In this document: piece by piece, positions 21,367-32,741 of the stretch
How positions within the stretch are numbered: position 1 is the stretch's first letter
Layout: each line of letters begins with the position of its first letter
Assembly: GCA_963691655.1 (NCBI GenBank)
Contig: OY829326.1
Coordinates: 147,516,998 to 147,580,997 of the forward strand
Source: Toxonevra muliebris
Taxonomy: Eukaryota; Arthropoda; Insecta; Diptera; Pallopteridae
Reading direction: 5' to 3'
DNA length: 64,000 nucleotides
Position numbers and translations under genes: made by a program
The notes under the pieces: generated by a model
Databases searched by the model: none
Told to the model about the DNA's origin: nothing
Seen by the model: the letters and a program-made list of their open reading frames with translations, nothing else

Positions 21367-22467
21367 ATGAGTGAAGAAAAAAAAGTACGTCTTAAAATTA
21401 TTAAAAAATTTTCAACAAAATCCAAATTGGCCCTACAAAAAATTGGCCTAGGAATTGAAGGTCTGCCGTCAAACTGTTTCCAATGTTATTAAAAAGTTTC
21501 AGGAGAATTTGGCCATCGATAGGAAACCTGGTTCGGGAAGAAAACAAGGACCACATGATATTGGGAAAGCCAAGAAAATAGGAAGCATATTGGAAAGATC
21601 CAAATTGGTCCTACAAAAAATTGGCCAAATAATTGAAGGTCTGCCGTCAAACTGTTTCCAATGTTATTAAACAGTTTCAGGATCATAGATAGGAAACCTG
21701 GTTCGGTAGAAAACCTGCCCGGTTAGCCCAATGCTCTGACTATTTGGTGCGAAAAGTTAAAGCCAATGCAGTTTTGAAAACATACAAAGTCCAAAAAGTT
21801 CCAGACAGGAATGCTGCATAAAATTTAGACGCCAAAAGTAGGGCTCGAAAATTAAAATCGAATCTCATACAAATATATTCATGTTGTATAATGGACGACG
21901 AAACGTATGTACTGGCAGATTTTACGCAGCTCCCGGGTCAACATTTTTATGTTGCTGATGCTCGAGGAAATGTCGTAGAACAATTTAGAATCCAAAAGCA
22001 GATAAAATTTCCTAAAAAATTCCTGGTATGGCAAGCTATATGCAGTTGCGGCAAAAGAAGCAAGTCATTTGTTACAGTGGGCTCTATAAATACCTAAATA
22101 TTCATCAAATAATGTTTGAAAAAAATACTTCTTCCATTCATAAGAGAGCACAATGTGCCCACATATTTATGACCCGATTTGGCATCATGTCACTGCGGCA
22201 AGAAAGCTCTGGAGTGGTACCAAAGTAATAACATAGTTTTTGTACCAAGAGAGGCCAATCCTCCAAATTGTCCGAAGCTAAGATCAGTGGAGAGATATTG
22301 GGCTCTTGTGAAAAGAAACTTAAAGAGCACAAAAAAGGTGTCCCAAAATATCGAAGATTTAAAAAAAAAAATGGACGAACTGTTCCAAAAAGGTGTCTGA
22401 AACAACTATCAAATCTCTAATGGAAGGCTTACCAAAAAAGGTCCACGAATTCATAAATAGTTGTTAG
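21367..22467 (+). pseudogene. Broken DD37E-like transposase with duplicated helix-turn-helix segment
   Basis: Start ATGAGTGAAGAAAAAAAAG at 21367. Recognisable blocks: a helix-turn-helix (VCRQTVSNVIKKFQEN), the GRKQGPHDIGKAKK linker, then MDDETYVLADFTQLPGQ with the first catalytic aspartate near 21892, ALEWYQSNNIVFVPREANPP, and the final VERYWALVK near 22289. In the better-aligned reading the second aspartate to the glutamate of VERYW spans 37 residues, fitting the ITmD37E-type lineage known from mosquitoes (my inference). A 178-bp tandem duplication repeats the helix-turn-helix region (21421 and 21599), with an 11-base loss in the second copy. Several further frameshifts and stops make it non-functional. 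Confidence 0.85.
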
Positions 22468-22566
22468 AACTACAAAAGTTATATTTTTCTGTAATTTGTA
22501 AAATATTATCAATTAAATAAAAAAAAAAATAAAAATATAACTTTTATAGTTCTAACCACTATTTAT
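22449..22566. repeat. 118-bp hairpin at the rearranged end of the Tc1/mariner copy
   Basis: About 37 bases beginning ATTCATAAATAG and running through TAGAACTACAAAAGTTATAT are repeated in inverse after a 45-base AT loop. The arms derive from the transposase stop region and the 3' untranslated part of the element. Confidence 0.8.
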
Positions 22567-22606
22567 GCAAAATTAAATACAAAAAATGATTGATAAATAA
22601 ACTTAC

Positions 22607-22849
22607 ATTTATATCTTTGTAAAATAAATAATAAATTCCAGAATTTTCATCATCACCGTTACTGTGATTACTATTCTTATAATTAATATTGCTATTATTA
22701 CGCGCAGCCGTCGTCACAGTGATCACAGTGTTGTTATGGTTATTGTTGCTATTACTGCCACCAACCATATGTTTCTGTTGATGTTGATGCAGTTGTGCAA
22801 TTGTTGGTTGCTGCTGTTGTTGTGGTGAATAATATTGCCAATTTTGCAT
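22607..22849 (-). CDS. Probable first coding exon of an unidentified host gene (Gln/Asn-rich)
   Basis: Eighty-one codons open from ATG (22849) to a consensus donor, AAT|GTAAGT, leaving the exon in phase 0. An in-frame TAA lies five codons before the ATG, so this ATG is the only start available in the exon. The peptide begins MQNWQYYSPQQQQQ and holds a HQHQQKH stretch, a GGSNSNNNHNN run and an acidic NGDDENSG segment. This composition is typical of disordered N-termini of fly transcription factors and RNA-binding proteins, and unlike the T/A-derived frames elsewhere in the window. I do not recognise the gene and see no domain. No later exon is visible on the minus strand towards lower coordinates, so the next intron must be long. 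A chance frame in a CAA-rich repeat remains possible. Confidence 0.6.
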
Positions 22850-23238
22850 TGCAGCAAGAAATTAATTTACAAGAAATAAAATATAAATAATTTTATTTAA
22901 TTTTTTATTTCTTCTTTTTAATGTCTAGTCAAATGTCAAAGTGAATGACATTTACAATATATTTTCAGGTAAAAAAAAAAACAAATGTTTTTTTTTGGTA
23001 AGCATTGAGAAAACAAGGTATTTTTTTTTTATTGATTTTTATTAATTTCGCGTTAAGCTCTTATGGGTTAAATGAAAAACTTTTGCTTTTCAACTTATTA
23101 TTTTTTTCTTTTTAATTTTTAAATTGCAAACAATTGTGCAAATATTTGTTGATTTTTAAAAGTGAAATATTTATATTTGTCTTAATAAATTCATTTATTA
23201 TTTATATAAACAAAAAATAATGTAAACACTACTACTGG
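22850..23238. other. AT-rich sequence upstream of the probable exon
   Basis: On the minus strand this would be 5' leader or intron sequence. It contains A/T runs only. No clear acceptor with a pyrimidine tract adjoins the ATG. Confidence 0.35.
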
Positions 23239-23440
23239 GTGTATCTTAATTTTGGTGGAGATCGTTCATGCTTTCTCTCCCTCACACTCTCACAAATTAT
23301 ATTATATACACTATTAATGAGTGCATCTCAGCATTGTTGGCTTAGCAACATGCTGCAGTGTGGAGATCCATTAACATATGCTCTCTTTCTCTCACTCTCA
23401 CATTCAAGTTTGCAACTGCGTGTATTTAAGGAATGTTGCG
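23239..23440. repeat. Diverged ~105-bp duplication rich in CTCTC/GAGAG
   Basis: GGTGGAGATCGTTCATGCTTTCTCTCCC..CACTCTCAC near 23252 recurs as TGTGGAGATCCATTAACATATGCTCTCTTTCTCTCACTCTCAC near 23358. On the minus strand it presents clustered GAGAG, the binding motif of fly GAGA factor, about 400-580 bases upstream of the probable exon ATG, so a regulatory role is possible but unproven. Confidence 0.55.
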
Positions 23441-23469
23441 CTACATTTACTAAACATGTTAATATGTAG

Positions 23470-25796
23470 CTAAACAATTTCACCAGTTTTAGGAATTTTT
23501 ATATTTAGATAATTGAAATAAAAATTTTTTAACACATTCCTTTATAATTTGAATACAATTTCACTTTATTCTAAAAATCTTTATTAGTATGTTATGGTTA
23601 TGTTGTAGGTTTGTTTGTTTGCACTCAAATGACAAAAATAAAACGTAATCAACTTTCGTCATAAAATATAAGGAATATGAAGCCATAAACATTAAAAAAA
23701 AAAAAAGAAATACTATTTAATTTTCGACTCGATACTACTACCGCACACACAGTTGTTACGCTGTTTAGATATTTCTGTTTATTGTTGTTGCTTTTTTTTC
23801 TTCTTTTGTTGATTGGTTTTGTAGTTCGTTGGTACGTTGGTGCTGCTGCTCCGGAAAGTAGATACATATTAAAATATGGCTGGGCAAAAGCAGCAAAAGT
23901 GTAAATGTAGATGACGATGATGATGTGTGTAAAAGTATATAATAGCTGAAATACATTCATATGTATGTACATAAGCGGAAATAAATGAAAATAACATTGC
24001 AGCAACGCAACGGGAGCGTAAGTCATAGCAGCGCAACAACAATGCGTTCAAATTATTCGTGTGAAGAGCAGAAGAATTGAGTAAAGCAAACAGCGCAGCA
24101 GCGTCAGCGGCACCGCAAGATGTTATTGTTGTTGCATGTTTTTTGGGTGACGACGATGGATTCACAAAAATAATAATATACACAGAAGGTAGGACGGGGC
24201 TTATGAAGAAAGAAAAAATACATGAAGAAACAACAATGAGAAAAAACAAAATTAAAAAAAAGCAGCTGGAGCAGCAGAAGAGAAGTACAACAATACACAG
24301 AACTAAGAGAACATACAAGACAACATCAAAAAAAGCAACTACAACAAATAAAACTAAAGAATAAACGAATTATAATAATATAAAAAAAAAGATGTTGTAT
24401 TATTATAAATTGAGCATGTGTGCGTAATAAAATGTTAACAGCTACACATAAAAATGTATAACTAAAACAATAAACTATATATAGTATCCCAGTTGTACGT
24501 AGTGTCATCTCTATAGTAATCATCGAATTTCCTTTCCTTTTTAATATAAAAAGGAAGATATGACTGATGTTCGCCTACAAGCAATAAAGCAATTATCTCT
24601 CTTGCTCTTTCTTTCACTCTCGTTGGCTCTCTCAAAAATAGAGCATTTTTATTGCTTCCCAGTGGTAAATTCAACGTTGGAAAACTTCAATTTTATTACA
24701 TTATCATTCAATTTCTGAAAGATAATGTTAAAAAAATTCGAAGTAACGTTTAAATGCGAATGCAATTTTACTAATATTGTAATGAGATGTGAATTGAGAA
24801 CTATTAAATTTCCATTATACAGCGATTTTGAAAAAGAAAAACGTCTTGATTATTTAGAGAGAATTTCAGGCAAATTTAGCATTTCTTTGAAATGTGTCTG
24901 AAATGCGTAATTTCGCCATACAAAAATTGTCAAATGAAAATCGTGTTCACACTATTAAATCGAGCATTTGTGCAGTACTTTGGTAAAACCTCAAAGACAT
25001 ATCAAAAAATGAATGAATTGGGCCAATGGAATACTGGCCTTCACAAAAAACGCTTAGGCTATTATGAAAGCTAAGATGTATGGAAAAAAGTGCTGGCAAT
25101 TAAAAAAATTACTGAAAAGGATTTACCCATAACTGCTCTATTGATTCGATTTTTATGCAGTAATAACCTTAGAAAGGCAGCAGAGGTGACCAGTCACCCC
25201 ACAACTTGATAAAAGCACAGCAAAGAAATTTGCCAGAACTACATTTAATATAAAAAACAATGTATGAATAAAAATATTTTTTTTTTTTTCAAGTTTTTTA
25301 TTAAAGTAAATAAGTGATTTTACAATAAATACGTTTGATTATCTTTATTTAACAATGTTGCTATTTACGTAGACAAAAAAAGTGTTGTCTTTCTAAGGTT
25401 AATTTCATTGAAAAAAAAAGTTCAAAACTTGTATTTCGTTCACAGATACGTGAAGAAAACTTCTTTAAAATTATATATTAAGTATTAAAAGAGAAATCAT
25501 TTAATAATTTTTTGAAGAGCAAACTAAATTTTTTCAACTGGGTTATGAAATTGAGTTGAGTGGATGGTGACAACGAGTAGAGTACAAAACTGAAACAAAA
25601 AAAATATGTTGCTATGTCTCACTTACTAACAAACTGAGTGCCGCTTTCACCTAATTTTGAAAATTACTGTCAAAACTTTTGATAGTTCGTTACTTGATTT
25701 AAACCATTTGATTCCTTTATTCGTTTCGTTCAATTGTCTCGTTCGTTCGTTTTGGATTTACTCGTTCTTTCCTTATTTTTGTCCATTGGTTCGATT
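23470..25796. other. Noncoding DNA, short repetitive open frames only
   Basis: Open frames on both strands at 23649-24364 overlap one another and are composed of Ser/Leu/Cys or Lys/Thr runs. A plus-strand GAGC|GTAAGT donor-like site sits at 24014-24020. At 24581-24657 AAGCAATAAA pairs with TTTATTGCTT around a CTCTCTTGCTC/GAGAGAGCC core. No gene is supported. Confidence 0.4.
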
Positions 25797-25990
25797 TGGC
25801 CAACAAAATAAAATTCATAACATAACTGTTTTTTTTTTTTTTGCCCGACAAAATAAAAGTCAAATATAACTATTATTTCTTGCCAAATATCATAAAAGTC
25901 AACAATTTACCGTTTTATTTTGCCTATTACGATAAAAGTCACAAAATAACTTTCAATATTTGACTTTTACTATGAAAAGCATAACCGTTA
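25797..25990. repeat. Four diverged ~40-bp tandem units with ATAAAAGTCA core
   Basis: The unit TTGCCxxxxAxxATAAAAGTCAxAAxATAACT is repeated at about 25797, 25843, 25880 and 25921, and a partial inverse (TTTGACTTTTACTATGAAAAG) closes the run. Confidence 0.65.
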
Positions 25991-28900
25991 GGGTCCCTGG
26001 TCGAAAGTAATTGATTCCCTTTTAGTTCAATTCCAAAAAAGTAAAAAAAAAAAAAATTCGGAAAACATTGTAAAATGCTTTTAATAAGCCGTTACGAGAG
26101 AAGTGACCCAAATTTTATACGGATTCGCTCGTAATGTATACCAACACTATACAATGAAATCTTTTGATATTTTTAATATTAAGCAGCAAGGGAAGGATTT
26201 TGGAAATGCTTGAATAATTGCTCATTATTGTGCCTCATCGTCCATGTATTAGCGTTTACAGAAAGGACAGGACCCATATCAAATTAAAAGTTATAATTTT
26301 TCTTACCTAGTACGATAAAGTGTGCAATAAATTACAACCCTTCAATAAAAAAATTCCTTCGGATTTATGGGTAAGAATACAGGTAGTGGACAGGTCTAAG
26401 ATTTTGGTTTGAAGAGGTTTCATTATAACAAATATTGAACATTTTGTCTAAAAAAATGTTTTTTTTTTTAATCTTTGTTTTAACCATTCTGGGGGAAGGA
26501 GAAGGGCAGGCTGTAAATTTCATAAACCTATCTAAATCCGCCTCTGGTTACTGACAGTTTATTTAATTTAATCATTTACTTTGCCAAAATGGAACCTTTG
26601 TTAGGAACTGGGGTATAGGTTGCTTAGCAGGGAATCGAAAAATATTAAAAGCTCATAGATTTAAAATATGCAAATTGAATCGCAATATACAAAAAAAAAA
26701 CAAAAATAAAGTAAACAAATTTGTTTTTAGATAAGCTTTTACTTCATAAGTTTATATACTAATACATACATATATTATATACTATTTATACATATTTATT
26801 ATTATAAATAGTAGATGCAAAGAAGAACAAGAGATGAAAAAAAACTCACAATTTTTGATTAAGTACATTAGTATGTAGTCATTGTTTTATAGTTCAGCAA
26901 AAGAAATCACAGCACTGATACAACAAAAACAATATATACCGAGTGAGAGAGCGAATAGAAATAATAATAAAACAACAACGATATAAGAAAATTGCACGAA
27001 GATATTTCACGATATTACAAAAAAAAATAAAACTACGAATAGACGCGACGACGACGACGCCAGCGATAGCGATAGCGATAACGACGACTACAACTGCAAC
27101 TGCAACTACGAGAATGAGAGATGATGGTGAGTGCACAAATTATTTAGTTTAACTATAAGTTTGTTGTTGTCTTATTTATTGCAAGTCTGTTTTTTGTTTT
27201 TGCAATAGTTATTCGTTTTCCTTTTAATTTGTTTTTATTTTCGATATGTATAATTTTCACGAGAAACATTCAATGCACAAAATGCAAAAATGCACAAACG
27301 CACACACATGAACAATTGCGATGCAGAAAAAATTAAAGCAACTTTCGAAAAAAAATCCAACTTTATTCGCAGTGTATGTGTGGGATACACTTAGAGAAAA
27401 TGCAAGTAAAACTTGTAAATATAATCGTATCTATAGATTTGTGTGTGTGCAAAAGAAAGATATACAAATTTTAATTAAAAAAAAAAATTTTTTTTGTTTT
27501 CGACACGTTTGAAAATTGTAGGTATACGACGAAGAAAAGTTTCGTATTAGTTTTAAATGCATTGCTGCTGTATTCATACACGCATACACTTCTACGCACT
27601 ATACACATACACAGATATGCACTAGAAATTGATGTAATAGTAGTGGTAGTGGTTAGAGCAAAATCAGCACACACTCACACCAACCAAAAAGCGTATTTAG
27701 TACTAGGTACAAAATTTAGTATGAAAAATAGTACGCGAATAACATACGAAAAATACGTTACCGTTTGCGTTGCGCATCAAATGAACGACTGACTGACGAC
27801 TCTGATTTGATTCTTGTTGTTGATGATGATGATGAAGTTGATGCTTTTTACAACAACAACCACATCAACAGCAAGCAACCAGGCAATCCAACAAACGAAA
27901 CCAAAGCAATTCGCAGATTACAGCAGAATAAAATTGCTGGCGCTGTTGTTGTATGTCTAATTTGACAGTCAGATGCGACTGCAAGGCTGGCTGGCTGGCA
28001 GGCAAGAGACCGAAACCAAGAGCATCGGTAGCAGCAACATTGAACGAGGTGGCAACAACGAAATTTACTTGTTTGCTTGCTTGCAACACAACGCAATACA
28101 CAGCAAAACAAGCAGCAACAGCAACAACAACAGTACCAACATTTATAAAGTATCAGTACAAGTGAAAAATACAACAACAAATACAACAGTAGCGCATCAG
28201 CAGAAGTAGCAACAGGAGAAGAAGGAGGCAGGCAGTGTAGAAAATGTAGCAAGTACGAGTAGTACTTGGTTGTAATAGCAGAAAAAAAAACGAAAGAAAA
28301 ACTTTCAGGGCGCATGCAAAAGTGGCAGCAACTGTACACAACAATAACAGCAACAATAAAAAAATAGCAATACAAGGCAAACCAAAAGAAGCAGAATGAA
28401 AAGAAGTAGTAGCCAAAACCATCTCACCTCACTTCACCTCACACCCAAACCTTATTTCACCTTACCCCACCCTACCTCACCTTCTTCACAATAACTTCAA
28501 ACAACTCCACATAAACACACATGCACACACATACACACACTGTAGCATATCAACCCAACAACAAAACACTCATGAAAATATGGAAAAATCAAACGAAAAA
28601 ACTTACACACAGAGTACAAAGGAAAATCTGAAAAAAATGAACCTAAAACGCAAAAAGGATTTAACGCTTAAAGCATCAACAACAAAAACAGCAACAAAAT
28701 AATGCGTACGCATATAATTGGTCAGAGTAAAACGCAACAAAAAAAAGTAAGAGACGAGAGTCAGATAGAAAGAGAGAGGTGTAAGAGAAGTGTTTTTAGT
28801 AGTAGCACTTACTTAATACTAAAAGGGAGCATAAATAAGGAGGAGAAGGGAGACCCTGTCCCAGGCAGCAGGAACAAGTGCTGCAGGGCGGGAGGCTCTA

Positions 28901-29520
28901 CAACCGGTTTGCAAAACGACATGACTATTTTTCGTATATTTATTGGCTGCTTAAGCACGCAACAATAGCAACAAAACTCAACCACAGCAGCAACAACTAA
29001 ATCTATTCTCAATTCTTTTTCAACATAAGCACCTCTCTCCCCTCCCTTCCCGTGTACTGAAATTAAACAAACAAACGATTTATGCTCACACACGACAAGC
29101 AGAGCTGGGCCAAACAAACCAAAAACAAAAAGAAAAATTAACTTAAACGAAAACTTTTCGATATTAAACTTAAAAGCATTTTTCAACAAATTTGAACTTT
29201 TCGTGCTCTCCATCATCTCTCCGCTCCTCACTCTTCAAGCCTTGTCCTCTCATACAGTAATGGCCACAATAAGTCAATGATTTTTTTTAGTACAGGTTAG
29301 GTGATCACAAACCAAAGTAATTACTTTATGTTAAGACATTCAAAAGAAAACACCGTAGACTACATAAAATTGTATCGTTAATAACTCGAAGAAAACTTAT
29401 ATTAAATATTTGGTTCAAAAAACGAACTTTTCTATAAAAACAAAAGTTGTTTTTGTGTATCCACTTGATAAAAATTTGCTCTAAAATAAAAATATAAAAA
29501 AGTTTTGTTTGAATTGCATG
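25991..29520. other. Noncoding DNA with dense CAA/CAG/ACG tracts
   Basis: Includes GACGACGACG and GCGATAGCGATAGCGATA near 27046-27090, followed by a donor-like GATG|GTGAGTG at 27123-27130. A CA/CAG-rich block runs from 27780 to 28400, a CACCTC/ACC-rich block at 28425-28560. Overlapping open frames on both strands at 27848-28422 come from these tracts. Parts could be 5' leader exons of a long fly gene, but nothing fixes an exon. Confidence 0.4.
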
Positions 29521-29687
29521 TGGCTGTTTACACGGGTGCAAGTATGAACGCCTGCTTGAAAGAGAGAGATAGAAAAAAACAGATAGTAAGAAAGAGATAG
29601 AAACTCGCCAGCCTTTTTCTAACTACCTATTTTTTCTACCACTGTCTTTCAGACAGGTGTTCATGCTTGCGCCCGTGTAAACTGCCA
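29521..29687. mobile_element. 167-bp MITE hairpin with GTTTACACGGG ends
   Basis: TGGCTGTTTACACGGGTGCA at the left equals the reverse complement of the right end, TGGCAGTTTACACGGGCGCA, but for two bases, and the match continues with AG.ATGAAC.CCTG..TGAAAGA, about 45 bases in all. The interior is A/G rich. End style resembles hAT-type MITEs, but no 8-bp duplication is evident. Confidence 0.75.
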
Positions 29688-31536
29688 CTATATTTGTTCT
29701 GAAATTGATGGGCTGAACTCGTGGCCACCACTGTACATGGCTCCTTATTAAAAGCATGAATGCGAGTTGCTACTCTCTTCCACATAAACCCCCATACGCA
29801 TAAACCTTACATTCAGTGTATGTATGTGTCTGTATGTAAAAATAAATGCGACAACGATAATGTCGCATGCCATTTTCACATTAGAAACGATACCACACCC
29901 TCACACTTTACTCTCCCACGCTCTTTAACGAATGATTTTGTGTACTCTCTTCAACACAATAATATCGTAGGAACAAAATAGAGCTCAACTTCAAAACTAT
30001 AGCAACAAATAGCACAAAAATAACAATGGAAATATAATATTAACCTGTTCATTCCTCTAGCAAATATTCCACTGCTCCCTGCTCGCTCTCACCCCCTTGC
30101 TATATATCTTGAACTAGCAACAAAACTCATAACATAATTGTCTCAAGTCACAACATCAGCAGCAACAATAATGACGATGACAACGACAACACTTCACCAC
30201 ATGACCCCACCATTTCACCAAATCCACTCCACTATGAACCGAACCAACAACGAACTCAACCATCAAGCCAACCGATTCAATAATATCAACAACAAAACCC
30301 ATTTATGAATTTAAAAAAACAAAAAGGAATGTATCCCAGAACCTGAACCAGTGTGTGTGTGTGTGTGCACTGCCTAACGTTTGGCATTGCTTGCCCTCAG
30401 GGTAATCATCATCAACATCACAGCAGCAACAACAGCTAACTCCAGCAACCACTTATGCTATACGAGAATATTATTCGTACTTGTATACCTATAGATACAA
30501 ATACGCAGCAGCATACATAGTGTTTTGGAGTCTTCTTCGTTCGTTTCGAAATTCGAATATACAAAACTTTGATTTGAAAATTAACAAATAACAAAAAAAA
30601 AAAAAAAAAACCTTTGCTACTCGCATTCGTAAGGCATAACAGCAACTAGAACAGCGGCAGCAGCGCCACCTTCTCACATATTAGAAGGAAGTCATCGTTG
30701 TCGTATCACTTCGTTAATTTTCGCTTACTAAGCTTTAAAGTTGCTGTTATATTGTGCTCGAAAAGAAAGAAATACATATGTACGAAAACATCCACAATTC
30801 GACACAAAGATTTCAATATTAATTTCTTCTTTTTTTTTGTTAGTCAAACATTTCTTGTTTCTTTGGTGCTGCCGTTGCTGCTGCTGCTGCTTGCAACCCA
30901 TTGAACTGTTTAACGACATTTGTTACACCCAAACACCAACCAAGAGAAAGAGTGACAGAGAACAACAGAGTGTGTGAGTGTGTGGCGTATGAGGGGTGGG
31001 GGTGTGGGAGGTGATATGAAACAGAACAGGTCAAACAGCACAATCACAATGAGAAATCATCATCATCATCAATAAGCAGCAATTTTTTGTTTTTGGTGCT
31101 CTGCTCGTTTCACTTTGTTTTGTTTACACATGAGACTAGAACTCTCTCTCTCTCGTTTTCTCTTTCGATTGGTATTATATTTACTGTTGGTTCACTCTCC
31201 CAGTTTCGTTCTCTCTCTCTCTATCTTTACCACAGTGTGAATCAGTGAAGTATGATGATTGCATTCCAACCATTCCAACACTTAATTTGGTATCGTGGCA
31301 GACTTGGTGCAATTTTTATTGTATTAAGCACACATAAATCAGCTGCTTCGTTCGAAATGACAGCATACGTATTAGTAGTAGCGGTAGGGTTGCCAAGTGA
31401 TTGTCAGTGACATTGAGTTTTTGTTATGGTAACTTACCTAATTTAACAAATATTACATTTTCGTAATTGCAGAGTTGCACGTATGTATTTTTAAAAAATA
31501 AGTACGTTTGTGCATACAAACGTGCCGCATTTCTAA
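29688..31536. other. Noncoding DNA with microsatellites
   Basis: A GT run occupies about 30352-30367 and an A tract of about 17 lies near 30595. CTCTCTCTC runs occur at 31143-31155 and 31211-31222, with clustered GAGAG-type motifs. Open frames near 30436-31043 are translations of CAG and A/T tracts. No gene is supported. Confidence 0.4.
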
Positions 31537-31538
31537 TA

Positions 31539-32739
31539 TCAGGTCAGTCAATAAGTCTTTGCTGCGTTTCTTCAAACATTTTCAGTACACAAAGAAATTA
31601 TGTTTATTTTAATTTCAATCAATAATATATCTTCCTTCATTATTAATGATGTCTTGCCAACGTTGTAGTAATTTTTCAATTCCCTTGGAATAAAAGGTTT
31701 TATCGTTTAGATTGAAACATGTGATTATACTTGCTTCGAGAGCCCTTTTATCCGTATACTGTTTTCCGCTTAAGAAAGATTACAAGCCTCTAAATATGTG
31801 GTAATCGCAAGGTGCAATATCTAGAGAATACGGTAGAAGATGCATGATGTCCCATCTAAACTCCTGCAGTTTTTCCATGGTAAGTCTTGCAGTGTGCGGT
31901 CGAGCGTTGTCATGGTGAAGCAAACCCTGTCTTTTGTTTACTAAAGAGAGATATTTTTTCTTCAATTCTTCATTTAAAGCGGCAATACACTTCGACTGTA
32001 ATCGGCTTGATTTGGTTTCCGGCAATTCGAAGTACACTATTCCGTAAATATCCCACCATATCGACAACAGGATCTTTTTTGGATACAATCCGGCTTTCAG
32101 AGTTGGCTCTGATTTCTGGTTTGCTTCTACCCATTGCCGTTTTCGCATGACATTATCGTATATAATCCACTTCTCATCACCTGTTACAATTCAATTTAAA
32201 AAGGTATCATTTTGGATGCGACGTAACAGATGCGAGCAAATATTGACACTCTGTTGAAGGTTAGAAACCGGCAGATCGTGTGGTACCCACTTCCCAGGCT
32301 TAGGTACTTTTCCTATCTGCGTTAAATACCGATGTACAGTATCATGTGTTGAATTTAATCTTTTTGCTATCATATAGACGGTCAGGGTGGGTTCTGCAAA
32401 TTCAACAGGACGACCGGAACGTGATGCGTCTTCAGCTGTATCGCATCCATCTGCAAATTTTTATAACACTCTTTTCACCGTTAACCAATTTTATCTCTGC
32501 AGCAGCTTCCGTAGCATTTTTTCTATTTTTAAAGAAAAAGTCTAAAATTTGCTTGTGAATTCTATTCTTTTCGTTATCAAAAAGATGTGCAATCTACTTG
32601 AAGATTTTCACAGAAGTGACTAATCCCTTATTATTAAAAACAGTAAATAGAAAAATACTGAAATTTGTATACCCAATGAACAAAATGGCATCTAATCACA
32701 ACTATGTGAAAATACGCGGAGACTTATGGACTGACCTGA
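31539..32739 (-). mobile_element. Second mariner element, minus strand
   Basis: A 1,201-bp element between TA dinucleotides (31537-31538 and 32740-32741). The ends begin TCAGGTCAGTC and match over about 20 bases with one difference plus a short tail. This end motif is common among insect mariners. The ends differ entirely from those of the 16409-17633 mariner, so it is a separate subfamily. Confidence 0.9.
31615..32590 (-). pseudogene. Decayed mariner transposase
   Basis: Blocks in order on the minus strand: NRIHKQILDFFFKNRKNATE (first helix-turn-helix), SRSGRPVEFAEP, MIAKRLNSTHDTVHRYLTQI (second helix-turn-helix), GKWVPHDL, IVTGDEKWIIYDN with the first aspartate, LLSIWWDIYGIVYFELPE, HHDNARPHTAR with the second, and PYSLDIAPCDYHIF with the third, 34 residues later. 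The C-terminus continues to GRYIID and a stop at 31615. All three aspartates survive, but at least one frameshift in the N-terminal part, a TGA just before IVTGDEKW and a TAG after HIFRGL disable it. SLD and PCD replace the usual SPD and PSD. Confidence 0.9.
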
Positions 32740-32741
32740 TA

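Larger units (their letters stand above)
21212..22566 (+). mobile_element. DD37E-like Tc1/mariner element, copy 1, missing its right end
   Basis: Left end AGGAGTGAGATTGAAAAAAT directly after TA, the same end as the copy at 50097. The right terminal repeat is missing: after the AATTAAATAAAAAAAA that lies about 80 bases inside the end of copy 2, this copy continues into an inverted copy of its own 3' sequence (22533-22566 is the inverse of 22449-22487) and then into host DNA. The element therefore ended by a foldback rearrangement, 40 bases from the probable exon at 22607. Confidence 0.85.

Noticed and set aside
23649..24364. Minus-strand frames of 125 and 149 codons and a 95-codon plus-strand frame
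   Set aside because: Hydrophobic runs come from A/T- and CAA-rich DNA; no consistent family, no splice structure that joins to the probable exon.
24840..25200. Possible Tc1-type helix-turn-helix text (KMNELGQWNTGLHKKRLG)
   Set aside because: One suggestive phrase only, no catalytic blocks and no paired ends around it; too weak to call an element.
26545..26560. Inverse of a CCAGxGGCGGATxTAG motif also seen at 5086
   Set aside because: A single orphan copy without a partner end; may be a shared transposon terminus but nothing delimits it.
27848..28422. Cys/Leu/Ser-rich minus-strand frames up to 175 codons and opposing plus-strand frames
   Set aside because: All are readings of CAACAA/CAGCAG-type sequence on both strands at once; mutually exclusive and repetitive.
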